From contig LDXM01000010.1 in the NCBI GenBank assembly GCA_001443375.1, positions 1 through 64,000 on the forward strand: a stretch of 64,000 nt of DNA, in the 5' to 3' direction. Positions 45,950-53,357 of this stretch are shown one piece after another; the stretch's first letter is position 1, and each line of letters opens with the position of its first letter. The stretch comes from Chloroflexi bacterium CSP1-4. Lineage in GTDB: Bacteria; Chloroflexota; Limnocylindria; Limnocylindrales; CSP1-4. Position numbers and translations under genes: made by a program. Below the pieces are notes generated by a model. It searched no databases. It saw only the letters and a list, made by a program, of their open reading frames with translations, and was not told the DNA's origin.

Positions 45950-46101
45950 TGGGGCGGCATAACGCCATGGTGCGCGGACGCCATCGACCTTCGTACCGAG
46001 GGGGCCGTACTCACACCCCATTGCGGGCCACGAGGGGCCGCCCTACCGTCTGATCAGCCGTCGATCCTCGGGCCCGGCAAGCCCGCGGCGTCGACCACCG
46101 G

Positions 46102-46155
46102 GTTCGGGGACGAACGCGATCCCTGCACTTCAGGGGCGGTGGGTCAGACCACCGC
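46102..46155. terminator. Three consecutive stem-loops in a convergent spacer
   Basis: GTTCG/CGAAC (46102-46115), CCCTG/CAGGG (46121-46135) and GCGGTGG/CCACCGC (46136-46155) form three perfect small hairpins in tandem. The spacer 45950-46303 between the lipoprotein and the J-domain gene holds nothing else I can name. They may terminate both converging transcripts or belong to a structured RNA. Confidence 0.45.
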
Positions 46156-46303
46156 GCATCGGGACCGCCGCTCCCGGACGACGAGTCGAGTGACAGGATC
46201 TCCGGCCGACGGGCCGGCTGGCGCAGGGGACCGACGGCACCAGCACTCATCGGGCACTCGGGGTCGGGGCTCCGGTCGGGCGGCCGGGGCCCCGCTCCGG
46301 TCT

Positions 46304-47086
46304 TCAGACCGACTCGGTGTCCGTTCGGCGCGTGCTGTATTCGGGCGTCGACCGGTGGACGTGTCGCTCGATCCCGCGGGCGTCCAGATCCGCCCGGATG
46401 ACCCGCGCCCGCACCACCAGGTCGCGGTCGCGGGTGATGGTGCGGGCGATCCAGTCGATGTAGGTCGGCTCGAAGGCGGCCACCTCTCCCAACGTGTGGC
46501 CGCGAAACTTCCCGAACTCGAGGCAGGTGGCCAGCGCCTCTTGCAGCGTCGGCAGCGGCGCCCGAACCCGGGTCCGGCGGGTGCGGATCGGCCCGGTGGG
46601 GTGGCTGGCGCGGAGCGGTTCCGGCCCTTCGGCCCGCTCACGGGCGCTCAGCGGCAGCTGCCCGCGCAGGGGCGGGATGCCCTTCGTCGTCGTCGCGTTG
46701 CGGCGATGGAACTGCTCGGACGTGTCGAACCGGCCGGTGACGGGCCTGGTCGGCGGCGGGGGCGGAGGGCCGCCCGGGCGCGGTCGCTCCGATGAGGCGC
46801 CCCGACGCCCGGCCTCCCGCGCCGCCGTCGAGTGGCCGGCGCTCGCGTTCGGATGGGCGGCGTCGTAGGATGCGCGCCGGCCGGCGTCGCGCAGCAGATC
46901 GTAGGCCGCGTTGACCCGCGCCATGCGCTTGGTCAGGTCGGCCGTCTTCGTCGCGTCGCCGCCGGCGCGATCGGGATGGAGGTCGCGCGCCAGCTGCCGC
47001 CAGCGTCGCTTGATCGTCGCGTCGGTCGCATCGGGGTCCACGTCGAGGACACGATAGGGATCGCCGCGGAAGGTCTGCTGGGGCAT
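46304..47086 (-). CDS. J-domain protein with ExoX-like C-terminal domain
   Basis: 260 residues. Residues 7-75 are a J domain (PYRVLDVDPDATDATIKRRW, HPD in LHPDRAGG), followed by a disordered Pro/Arg-rich linker with six consecutive prolines. From about 185 to 220, LEFGKFRGHTLGEVAAFEP then TYIDWIART matches the small ExoX C-terminal-like domain found in exonucleases. No Gly/Phe or zinc region exists, so it is not a general DnaJ. TAGGCT at 47094-47099 is 7 nt before the ATG. Confidence 0.8.
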   Translation of the reverse strand: MPQQTFRGDPYRVLDVDPDATDATIKRRWRQLARDLHPDRAGGDATKTADLTKRMARVNAAYDLLRDAGRRASYDAAHPNASAGHSTAAREAGRRGASSERPRPGGPPPPPPTRPVTGRFDTSEQFHRRNATTTKGIPPLRGQLPLSARERAEGPEPLRASHPTGPIRTRRTRVRAPLPTLQEALATCLEFGKFRGHTLGEVAAFEPTYIDWIARTITRDRDLVVRARVIRADLDARGIERHVHRSTPEYSTRRTDTESV

Positions 47087-47170
47087 CGACCCGAGCCTAG
47101 CACGCGTGCCGGGGTGGTGGCCGGCGGCCCGCATCGGGCCCGCGCGAGCCCCTGGAGGACCGTGGAGCGC

Positions 47171-47357
47171 CGGCCATGTCTCGGAGACATTGGACCGCGC
47201 CCAGCGCCTCCCGCGCACCGTCCGCGAGCGCCTCTGGCGCACGGGCCATGCCCCCGACGCATGAGAACGCGTCCAGCGCGGCCCCGGCGCCGCCACGGTG
47301 GACACCGTGCGCGTCCCAGGACGCGAGCTATCGTTCGGGGACATCGGAACGCGCCCC
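47171..47357. repeat. Three imperfect 33-bp direct repeats
   Basis: Copies at 47171-47203, 47243-47274 and 47325-47357 share the pattern GGCCATGnnnCGGnGACATnGGAnCGCGCCC. The first and third match at 19 of 22 positions in their core. They fill the 335-bp divergent spacer between the J-domain gene and the DNA ligase gene; the rest of that spacer is featureless. They could be binding sites for a common regulator. Confidence 0.4.
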
Positions 47358-47421
47358 CGGCCGGTCGCATCCGGCTGCACGCCAAGGCAGAGCACCACAC
47401 CACGTGCGCTATCGTCGGCGC

Positions 47422-48504
47422 ATGCGTCTCCCCTTCGCGCCACCCCTGGAGCCGATGCTCGCGAAGCCGGCGCACGCGATCCCGGCCGGTCCGGGCTGGC
47501 TCTACGAGCCGAAGTGGGACGGCTTCCGGGCCATCGTCTTCCGCGACCGCGACGAGACGTACATCCAGAGCCGTGACCTCAAGCCGCTCGACCGCTACTT
47601 CCCCGAGCTGGCCGCGCCGCTGAGGGAGAGCCTCCCCCAGCGTTGCGTCGTGGACGGCGAGATCGTCATCCGCGGACCACACGGCCTGGCCTTCGAGTCG
47701 CTGCTCCTGCGCATCCATCCTGCCGCCTCGCGCGTCGCCCTCCTCGCGGCCGAGACCCCTGCCTCGTTCGTGGCCTGGGACCTGCTGGCGCTGGGCGACG
47801 AGGACATGCGCAGCCGTCCCCAGAGCGAGCGCCGGGCCCGACTCGAGGACGCCCTCGCCGGGGCACGGCCCCCGATCCACCTGACGCCCGCCACGCGCGA
47901 CGCCGCCACCGCCGAGGATTGGTTCCATCGTTTCGAGGGCGCCGGCCTCGACGGGGTCATCGCCAAGCCGCTCGACGCACCGTACCGGCCCGGCAAACGG
48001 GCCATGACGAAGATCAAGCACCAGCGCACAGCCGACTGCGTGGTGGCCGGCTTCCGCTGGCACAAGAACGGTCCCGGCACGCTCGTCGGGTCGCTGCTGC
48101 TCGGCCTCTTCGACGACGCGGGCACGCTGCACCACGTCGGCGTCACGGCCAGCTTCACTGAGGCCCGCCGGGCGCAACTCGTCGAGGAGCTGGCCCCGCT
48201 GCGCCAGGACGCGCTTGAAGGCCACCCCTGGGCAAAGTGGGCCGAGTGGGCCGAGGCAGCCATGGCCGCGGGGCAGCGCGTTCCCGGCGCGACTAGTCGC
48301 TGGAACCGCGGCAAAGACCTCTCCTGGGAGCCGTTGCGCCCCGAGCGCGTCTGCGAGGTTGCCTACGACCACCTTCAGGGCGACCGCTTCCGCCACGCCA
48401 CGACCTTCCAGCGCTGGCGCCCCGACCGGACGCCCGAGTCCTGCCGCTACGACCAGCTGGAGGTCACGCCGCCCTTCGAGCTGGCGCGCATCTTCGGCGC
48501 ATGA
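47422..48504 (+). CDS. ATP-dependent DNA ligase (LigC/LigD-ligase-like)
   Basis: 360 residues. The nucleotidyl lysine is K31 in YEPKWDGFRAI; motifs III (VDGEIVI), IIIa/IV (FVAWDLLAL, LDGVIAKPLDAPY) and V (KIKHQRTADCVV) are present, and an OB-fold domain follows. It seals nicks using ATP. Ligases of this size act in NHEJ-like or gap-repair pathways with LigD-type polymerases, one of which lies 475 bp downstream on the other strand. TATCGT (47410-47415) is 6 nt before the ATG. Confidence 0.92.
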   Translation: MRLPFAPPLEPMLAKPAHAIPAGPGWLYEPKWDGFRAIVFRDRDETYIQSRDLKPLDRYFPELAAPLRESLPQRCVVDGEIVIRGPHGLAFESLLLRIHPAASRVALLAAETPASFVAWDLLALGDEDMRSRPQSERRARLEDALAGARPPIHLTPATRDAATAEDWFHRFEGAGLDGVIAKPLDAPYRPGKRAMTKIKHQRTADCVVAGFRWHKNGPGTLVGSLLLGLFDDAGTLHHVGVTASFTEARRAQLVEELAPLRQDALEGHPWAKWAEWAEAAMAAGQRVPGATSRWNRGKDLSWEPLRPERVCEVAYDHLQGDRFRHATTFQRWRPDRTPESCRYDQLEVTPPFELARIFGA

Positions 48505-48573
48505 ACCGGCCCGCCCGTCGGCGTGAGCGCATCTCGGCCAACGGGTCGTGACCGGGCGTCAGTAGCTCAACGT

Positions 48574-48592
48574 AGTGGGCGGAATGCCCGCT
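48574..48592. terminator. Hairpin between convergent genes
   Basis: AGTGGGC (48574-48580) and GCCCGCT (48586-48592) form a 7-bp stem with one G-U pair around GGAAT, between the ligase and the SnoaL-like gene. Confidence 0.45.
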
Positions 48593-48616
48593 CTGAGCAC
48601 GGGATCTCCGTGGCCA

Positions 48617-48982
48617 TCAACGCTCGATCCCCGTCGCCTGCGACCAGACGACCTGCCACCGGCCGTCATGGCGCTCGTACAGGTCCGTGTGCCAGTAGCG
48701 TCCACGGGGAGTGCGCGTCCCGCCGACCGTGAACGCGATCTCCGAGGGATAGCGGATGACAGCGACGTCCCCGTACGACCGGACGACGATCTCACCGGGG
48801 TCCCAGAGCGCGTAGTCGATGTCACCGGAACGGACTGCCTCGAGATACCCCTCCTTCGAGAACACCCTGCCGGAGGGGGTGATGAGCTGGAAGTCGTCGG
48901 CGTGGAGCCGGGCCGCCCGATCCACGTCGGCTTCGACGAGCGCCCGCAGCCGGTCACGCTCGATCAGATCCAGGTCGTTCAT
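48617..48982 (-). CDS. SnoaL/DUF4440-like NTF2-fold protein
   Basis: 121 residues: LVEADVDRAARLHADDFQLITPSGRVFSKEGYLE then VAVIRYPSEI and YWHTDLYERHDGRWQVVWSQAT, the typical NTF2-like small-molecule-binding cone. Members are diverse; the role is unknown. Its ATG overlaps the polymerase stop as ATGA, so it is cotranslated with the polymerase. Confidence 0.85.
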   Translation of the reverse strand: MNDLDLIERDRLRALVEADVDRAARLHADDFQLITPSGRVFSKEGYLEAVRSGDIDYALWDPGEIVVRSYGDVAVIRYPSEIAFTVGGTRTPRGRYWHTDLYERHDGRWQVVWSQATGIER

Positions 48983-50289
48983 TCGGCCACCCTCTTCTTG
49001 CTCGGCGTGCGTTCTGCCTGACCGGCCCGGTCCGGCCACTCGTAGCCCTCCCATGGGTCGTAGTCCGGGTCGAGCGGCTCCTGCGCCGGGCGCAAAGCCG
49101 GGGGCACATGCTCCAGGTTGACGCGGATGCGCGTCCACGTCGTGGAGCGCCCGCGCATGGCGTCGACCAGCACGTCCGGCGGCTCCAGGTGGGGCCACAC
49201 GTCGGGATGCCGGTCCTTCCAGCGCTTCAGCCCCTCCATCGCCTCGGCCTGCTTCGCCGCCCGCCCGATCTCGATCAACGGCTTGGACGACATCCGTCGC
49301 CTGGAGGGCTGGACCCGCGGCGGTTCGTCGAACGTCTTGGCGTAGTTCGGCGGCCAAGGTGCGTCGCCCAGCCCCTCGGTCTCGTGGCGGGCGGAGAGCT
49401 CCAGCAGCGACTCGAGCGACCCGACGGCCTCGTCGATCCCGGCGCCGGGGTCGCCGATCAGCATGTAGCGCGCCGGCACGGTCCAGATGGTGAAGTCGCC
49501 CAGCTCGGCCGCCGGCAGCTCGTCCCACGTGAGCGGCGCCGACACCCGGGCATCAGGCGTGGGGCGGACAGAGTAGGCGGACGCGACCGTGCGGTCCTTC
49601 GCGTTCTGGTTGTAGTCGAGGAAGACGCCATGGCGCTCCTCCTTCCACCAGCGGCTGGTGGCGATGGCCGGGGCGCGCCGCTCCACGTCCCGCGCCAGGG
49701 CCAGCGCCGCGCGGCGCACCTCGGGGAACGTCCAGCGGCGCTCGATGCGCACGTTGACGTGGATACCGCGCGAGCCCGAGGTCTTCGGCCAGCCGACCAG
49801 CCCGTGCTCAGCCAGCGCCTCGCGGACGACCAGCGCCACCTCACGCACCTGGGAGAAGGGCACGCCCGGCACGGGGTCCAGGTCGACCCGCAATTCGTCG
49901 GGGTGCTCGAGGTCGTCAGCGCGCACCGGGTGCGGATTGAGGTCGATGCAGCCGAGGTTGACGATCCAGGCCAGCTGGGCAGCGTCGCGCACGACGATCT
50001 CCGAGGCGGTCCGACCGGACGGGAAGCTCAGCTCCACCGTCTCGATCCACGCCGGCCGCGACTCGGGCGCCCGCTTCTGGAAGAAGAAGTCGCCGCCGGC
50101 GCCGTTCACGAAGCGCTTGAGGGCCATCGGCCGACCGGCCACGCCGCGCAGCGCCCCGTCGGCCACGGCGAGGTAGTAGCGCACGAGGTCGAGCTTGGTC
50201 GCCCCGATCTCGGGGAAGAAGACCTTGTCCGGGTTCGTGACCACGACCTCGCGGCCGACGATCTCGAGCACCTCGCGCCGTACGGGCAT
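48979..50289 (-). CDS. LigD-type NHEJ primase-polymerase
   Basis: 436 residues with the archaeo-eukaryotic primase fold of the LigD polymerase domain: NPDKVFFPEIGATKLDLVRYY, metal-binding D136/D138 in RVDLDP, and KTSGSRGIHVNVRI. A C-terminal extension of about 130 residues lacks the ligase or nuclease domains of full-length LigD. It extends or fills ends with ribo- or deoxynucleotides at breaks. The separate ligase gene at 47422 could be its partner; Ku is not in the window. TATCGT at 50297-50302 is 7 nt before the ATG. Confidence 0.92.
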   Translation of the reverse strand: MPVRREVLEIVGREVVVTNPDKVFFPEIGATKLDLVRYYLAVADGALRGVAGRPMALKRFVNGAGGDFFFQKRAPESRPAWIETVELSFPSGRTASEIVVRDAAQLAWIVNLGCIDLNPHPVRADDLEHPDELRVDLDPVPGVPFSQVREVALVVREALAEHGLVGWPKTSGSRGIHVNVRIERRWTFPEVRRAALALARDVERRAPAIATSRWWKEERHGVFLDYNQNAKDRTVASAYSVRPTPDARVSAPLTWDELPAAELGDFTIWTVPARYMLIGDPGAGIDEAVGSLESLLELSARHETEGLGDAPWPPNYAKTFDEPPRVQPSRRRMSSKPLIEIGRAAKQAEAMEGLKRWKDRHPDVWPHLEPPDVLVDAMRGRSTTWTRIRVNLEHVPPALRPAQEPLDPDYDPWEGYEWPDRAGQAERTPSKKRVAE

Positions 50290-50362
50290 GGCGGCAACGA
50301 TACGACGGGCCGTCGAGCCCAGCCCCATGGAACCAGGCCGCGCCCGCCGACGTCGGCGGGCC

Positions 50363-50785
50363 ATGACCGCGAGGATCGCCCTGTTCGCACTGCTCGGGCT
50401 CCTGACCGCCTGCTCTCCGGGCGCCCCGCCGCCCTCCTCCACGGCTGATACCGCGCCGACCATGACCGTTACCGACGCCTTCGCTCGCCAGCTCGAGCTG
50501 GATGGGCAGCACGTCCGCATCCTGGGCACCTACTGGAGCGACGGCCAGAGCGCCTTCCTGAGCGACATCCTGCTCAAATCCTTCCCGCCCCAGATCGTGC
50601 GCGAGTCGGCGATCCTGCTGGAGGGCTCGGTGCCGGCCGACGTCCTCGGTCGCCTCGAGCACGCTCCGGCCGGCCTTGCGCCGATCACCTGGGGTCCGGT
50701 CGAGGTCGTGGGCATCCTGCACGCCGAGCGCGGCCCGGCGGCGGCGCGCCTCGAGATCCTCGAGATCCGCTTCTCCGGAGCGTAG
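50363..50785 (+). CDS. Putative lipoprotein of unknown function
   Basis: 140 residues from ATG 50363. The signal sequence (IALFALLGLLTACS) gives a lipobox Cys near residue 17. An in-frame ATG at 50327 would add MEPGRARRRRRA, a plausible basic n-region; the DNA there includes an 18-bp perfect palindrome, CCCGCCGACGTCGGCGGG (50343-50360), that might instead be an operator. No known domain. Confidence 0.65.
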   Translation: MTARIALFALLGLLTACSPGAPPPSSTADTAPTMTVTDAFARQLELDGQHVRILGTYWSDGQSAFLSDILLKSFPPQIVRESAILLEGSVPADVLGRLEHAPAGLAPITWGPVEVVGILHAERGPAAARLEILEIRFSGA

Positions 50786-50794
50786 CCCCGGAGA

Positions 50795-51646
50795 CTACAG
50801 CCGCTTGCGCAGGTAGGTGGCGATCCCCGCGTCGTAGCCGAGCGATTCGTAGAGGTGTTGCGCATCCGGTCGGTGACGGCCGGCGGTCACCTCGATGAAG
50901 GCGCAGCCGGTCTCCCGGGCGATCCCCTCGGCGGCCGACATGAGCAGGTGACCGATGCCCCGCTCGCGCACGCCAGCGTCCACGACCAGCGCGAGCACGC
51001 GCGCGATCCGGTCGCCGTGCTCGAAACGGGGCATGGCGTGGACGGCCACGAAACCGACCAGCTCGCCGCCGATCTCGGCCACGCGCACCGTCGAGAACGG
51101 CGAGCTGAAGCGGCTGAGCCGCTCGCGGATGTCGCTCGGGCCGGCCGGGTAGCCCTCGTCGGTGAAGAGCGCGGCGATCGCCTCCGCGTCGGCATCGATC
51201 GCGGGGCGGACGGTCGGCTCGTTGCTGATCACAGGCTGATGGTAGAGGACGAAGGGCCCCCATGGATGCTCGGGCCTCAGGAGCCGGGCGCGCCCGCCGA
51301 TCGCGGTCGGCCTGGAGGGCGATGCCGAGGCCGAGTCCGGCACGGGGTCGGCCAGCCACACAGCCACCGGGCCCTCGCCGTGCCGGGCCAGCGCCGCGGC
51401 GAGGCGCCCCTCGGTGCTCGGTTCGAGCAGCACGAGGACCGTGCTATCCGACAGCGTCGTCCGCGAGGTGGAGGCGCCCAGGGCCTCCTCGTCGGGGGCC
51501 GCGCGGAAGCGCAGCGGCGCGAAGTCGAGGGCGGCGCGCTCCCGATCGACGGTCGCCCAGCCCCAGGCCACCGGCACCATGCCCGGAGAAACCTCGAGCC
51601 CGCGCTCTTGCAGGGACGAGAGGAGGTCGGCGCTCTTCAACGGCAT
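50795..51646 (-). CDS. GNAT-family N-acetyltransferase
   Basis: 283 residues. The C-terminal 150 residues form a GNAT domain: VRPAIDADAEAIAALF, VGFVAVHAMPRF, VLALVVDAGVRERGIGHLLM (acetyl-CoA pyrophosphate loop RERGIG) and LYESLGYD. The N-terminal half, about 130 residues with no recognised fold, may be a degenerate partner domain. Acceptor unknown. A weak CAGACT box is 7 nt before the ATG. Confidence 0.85.
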   Translation of the reverse strand: MPLKSADLLSSLQERGLEVSPGMVPVAWGWATVDRERAALDFAPLRFRAAPDEEALGASTSRTTLSDSTVLVLLEPSTEGRLAAALARHGEGPVAVWLADPVPDSASASPSRPTAIGGRARLLRPEHPWGPFVLYHQPVISNEPTVRPAIDADAEAIAALFTDEGYPAGPSDIRERLSRFSSPFSTVRVAEIGGELVGFVAVHAMPRFEHGDRIARVLALVVDAGVRERGIGHLLMSAAEGIARETGCAFIEVTAGRHRPDAQHLYESLGYDAGIATYLRKRL

Positions 51647-51742
51647 CGCCGCGAGTCTGCCGGAAACCTCTCGATGAAGCGCTACCGTATCGAGGCGCGA
51701 TGGTCCCTGGCCGTCGCCACCACCAAGGAGGAGACCCGACCC

Positions 51743-52108
51743 GTGCGTTCCACGATCGCATTCGGCCTGACACTCATGCTCGCGCTGGCCCTCGCCGCGT
51801 GCTCGTCGGGCGGCGCCTCGCCCACGCCGAGCGCGAGCACCGCGCCGCCGGCCACTGGCGCGGCCGTGACCATCGTCGACTTCGCCTTCCAGCCCGCCGA
51901 TCTGACCGTGAAGGTGGGCGACACCGTGGCCTGGACCAACACCGGCAACGCACCGCACACCGTGAAATGGGATGACGGCACGCCGGCGAGCGATCGCCTG
52001 ACCGAGGGCGGCGCGCCCTACGAGCGCACCTTCGACGCGCCAGGCACGTTCACCTACGTCTGTGGCATCCACGGCTCGATGAAGGGGTCGATCACCGTCA
52101 CCGAGTAG
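51743..52108 (+). CDS. Lipid-anchored cupredoxin (plastocyanin/amicyanin-like)
   Basis: 121 residues from GTG 51743, with AGGAGGAG upstream at suitable spacing. A signal peptide ends at lipobox LAAC (C20), followed by a Ser/Ala/Pro linker. The type 1 copper site is complete: H72 (PHTVKW), C107, H110 and M113 in CGIHGSM. It would carry electrons on the outer face of the membrane. A longer in-frame ATG at 51674 lacks a signal-like start. Confidence 0.9.
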   Translation: MRSTIAFGLTLMLALALAACSSGGASPTPSASTAPPATGAAVTIVDFAFQPADLTVKVGDTVAWTNTGNAPHTVKWDDGTPASDRLTEGGAPYERTFDAPGTFTYVCGIHGSMKGSITVTE

Positions 52109-52142
52109 CCCGGCCCAGCGGCCCGCGCCGGAAGCGGCTGCC

Positions 52143-52667
52143 TCAACCCCGCCGGCGCTCCCGCTCCAGCACGGCTGTGCGCGCCGACGCGCCGCGCGCT
52201 GCGCCGACCGACCGGCCGCGTCGGGCGTGGGCGAGGAACCAGGGCCGCACGGTGAACAGGCCGGCCAGCACGAGCGCCGGGACGGCCACGTCAGCGCCGA
52301 AGACGAACCAGACGCCCGTGCTCAGCACACCGTCGGAAACGTTCACCATCACGGCATGGGCCACGCCGACGACGAGATAGACGACGCAGACGGCTGCCCC
52401 GAAGATCCAGCCGAGCGCCTGCCGGCGACCGAGAAGGATGGCCGCGGCCAGCGCCAGCGCGCCCCACAGAAACGACCACGACGGCGAGGAGTCCGCCTGG
52501 GCGATACCGCCCAGGCGGAAGAAGCCCACGCCGCTCACGGCCAGCCACGCCGCGTCGGCGAAGCTGAGCACGGCGCGCGCGAAAAGCGCGAGCACGAGGA
52601 TGCGCAGCAGGCCATCGTGCGACCGCTCGTCGGTCGAAGAGGCGTCCCCCCTCTCGGTTCCGGTCAC
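52143..52667 (-). CDS. Integral membrane protein, unknown function
   Basis: 174 residues with four hydrophobic segments (about 21-45, 66-82, 88-110, 118-142) and a basic, Arg-rich C-terminus. No recognised motif. It starts with ATG, is convergent with the cupredoxin gene and is followed upstream by an unrelated HTH gene on the same strand. Confidence 0.65.
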   Translation of the reverse strand: MTGTERGDASSTDERSHDGLLRILVLALFARAVLSFADAAWLAVSGVGFFRLGGIAQADSSPSWSFLWGALALAAAILLGRRQALGWIFGAAVCVVYLVVGVAHAVMVNVSDGVLSTGVWFVFGADVAVPALVLAGLFTVRPWFLAHARRGRSVGAARGASARTAVLERERRRG

Positions 52668-52740
52668 CGTCCGACCCTACCACCGAACGTCAACCCGGCG
52701 CCGCCCCGCGGCCACCGGTACGAGAAGCGCTCCCGCCTGA

Positions 52741-53238
52741 TCAGTCCGGGAGGGCCAGCCCGGCGGCCCACGTCGCCCGGATCGCGCGCAGGAGCAGCGC
52801 GGCCTCGCGGACATGAGCGCGGGCGTGGGCCACCGATACGCTGGGCCGGCTGATGCCGAGTGCGTCGGCGACCTCCGACTGCCGTCGGCCCTCCACCAGG
52901 ACGGCCCGAGCGATGCGCCGCTGGGCCGGCGTCATGTCCGCCAGCAGCGTGCCGAGGACGGGCGCGAGGTCGGCCAGGAGGGCGTCCGCGTCCGGCTCGC
53001 CGGTGACGACGATGAGCCGATCGCGCCGACGACGAGCCAGCTCCAGGGCCGCACGCGCGTCGGCCTCGGAGCCACGCACGACCGCCCAGCGCATCGGCGC
53101 CGAGGCCGGGTCGAGCAGTGCCTCGAGGGCAGCCGGGAACGGATCGTCCACGCCAGCGCTTCGGGGCGGCAGGCGCGAGTCGTCGGGCGCGTCGGTGCGC
53201 CGCAGGAACTCGCCCGCGATGGTGACCCTGCCCTCCAC
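52741..53238 (-). CDS. HTH protein with sigma-region-4-like C-terminus
   Basis: 165 residues. The C-terminal MTPAQRRIARAVLVEGRRQS then EVADALGISRPSVSVAHAR is a sigma-70 region 4/LuxR-like helix-turn-helix. The N-terminal part (WAVVRGSEADARAALELARR) resembles SatD-type HTH proteins. Predicted -10 TAGCCT (53251-53246) lies 7 nt before the ATG, hence leaderless. It is divergent from the cyclase-ATPase gene and may regulate it. Confidence 0.75.
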   Translation of the reverse strand: MEGRVTIAGEFLRRTDAPDDSRLPPRSAGVDDPFPAALEALLDPASAPMRWAVVRGSEADARAALELARRRRDRLIVVTGEPDADALLADLAPVLGTLLADMTPAQRRIARAVLVEGRRQSEVADALGISRPSVSVAHARAHVREAALLLRAIRATWAAGLALPD

Positions 53239-53245
53239 TCGGCGG

Positions 53246-53323
53246 AGGCTACCGGGCGCGCGGAGTAGCCGTCAACGGCTAACATCGGTCCCGGTTGACG
53301 GCGGCACGCCCGACGCTCACCAT
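53246..53323. promoter_or_regulatory. Divergent promoters with mirrored -35 boxes
   Basis: CCGTCAAC (53269-53276) and GTTGACGG (53294-53301) are inverted repeats. Each supplies a TTGACG -35. Minus: 18 bp then TAGCCT (53251-53246), serving the HTH gene. Plus: 17 bp then CACCAT (53318-53323), serving the cyclase gene. The symmetric arms could also be a regulator site. Confidence 0.6.
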
Positions 53324-53357
53324 CCCCGCCGTGAACCCTCGCACGACGCCCTGATCG

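Noticed and set aside
46051-46155. Possible tRNA (hairpin resembling an anticodon arm)
   Set aside because: The acceptor stem, TPsiC motif and CCA cannot be matched to a cloverleaf.
46304-47086. A second DnaJ chaperone
   Set aside because: Only the J domain is shared; it lacks the Gly/Phe region, zinc finger and substrate-binding domains.
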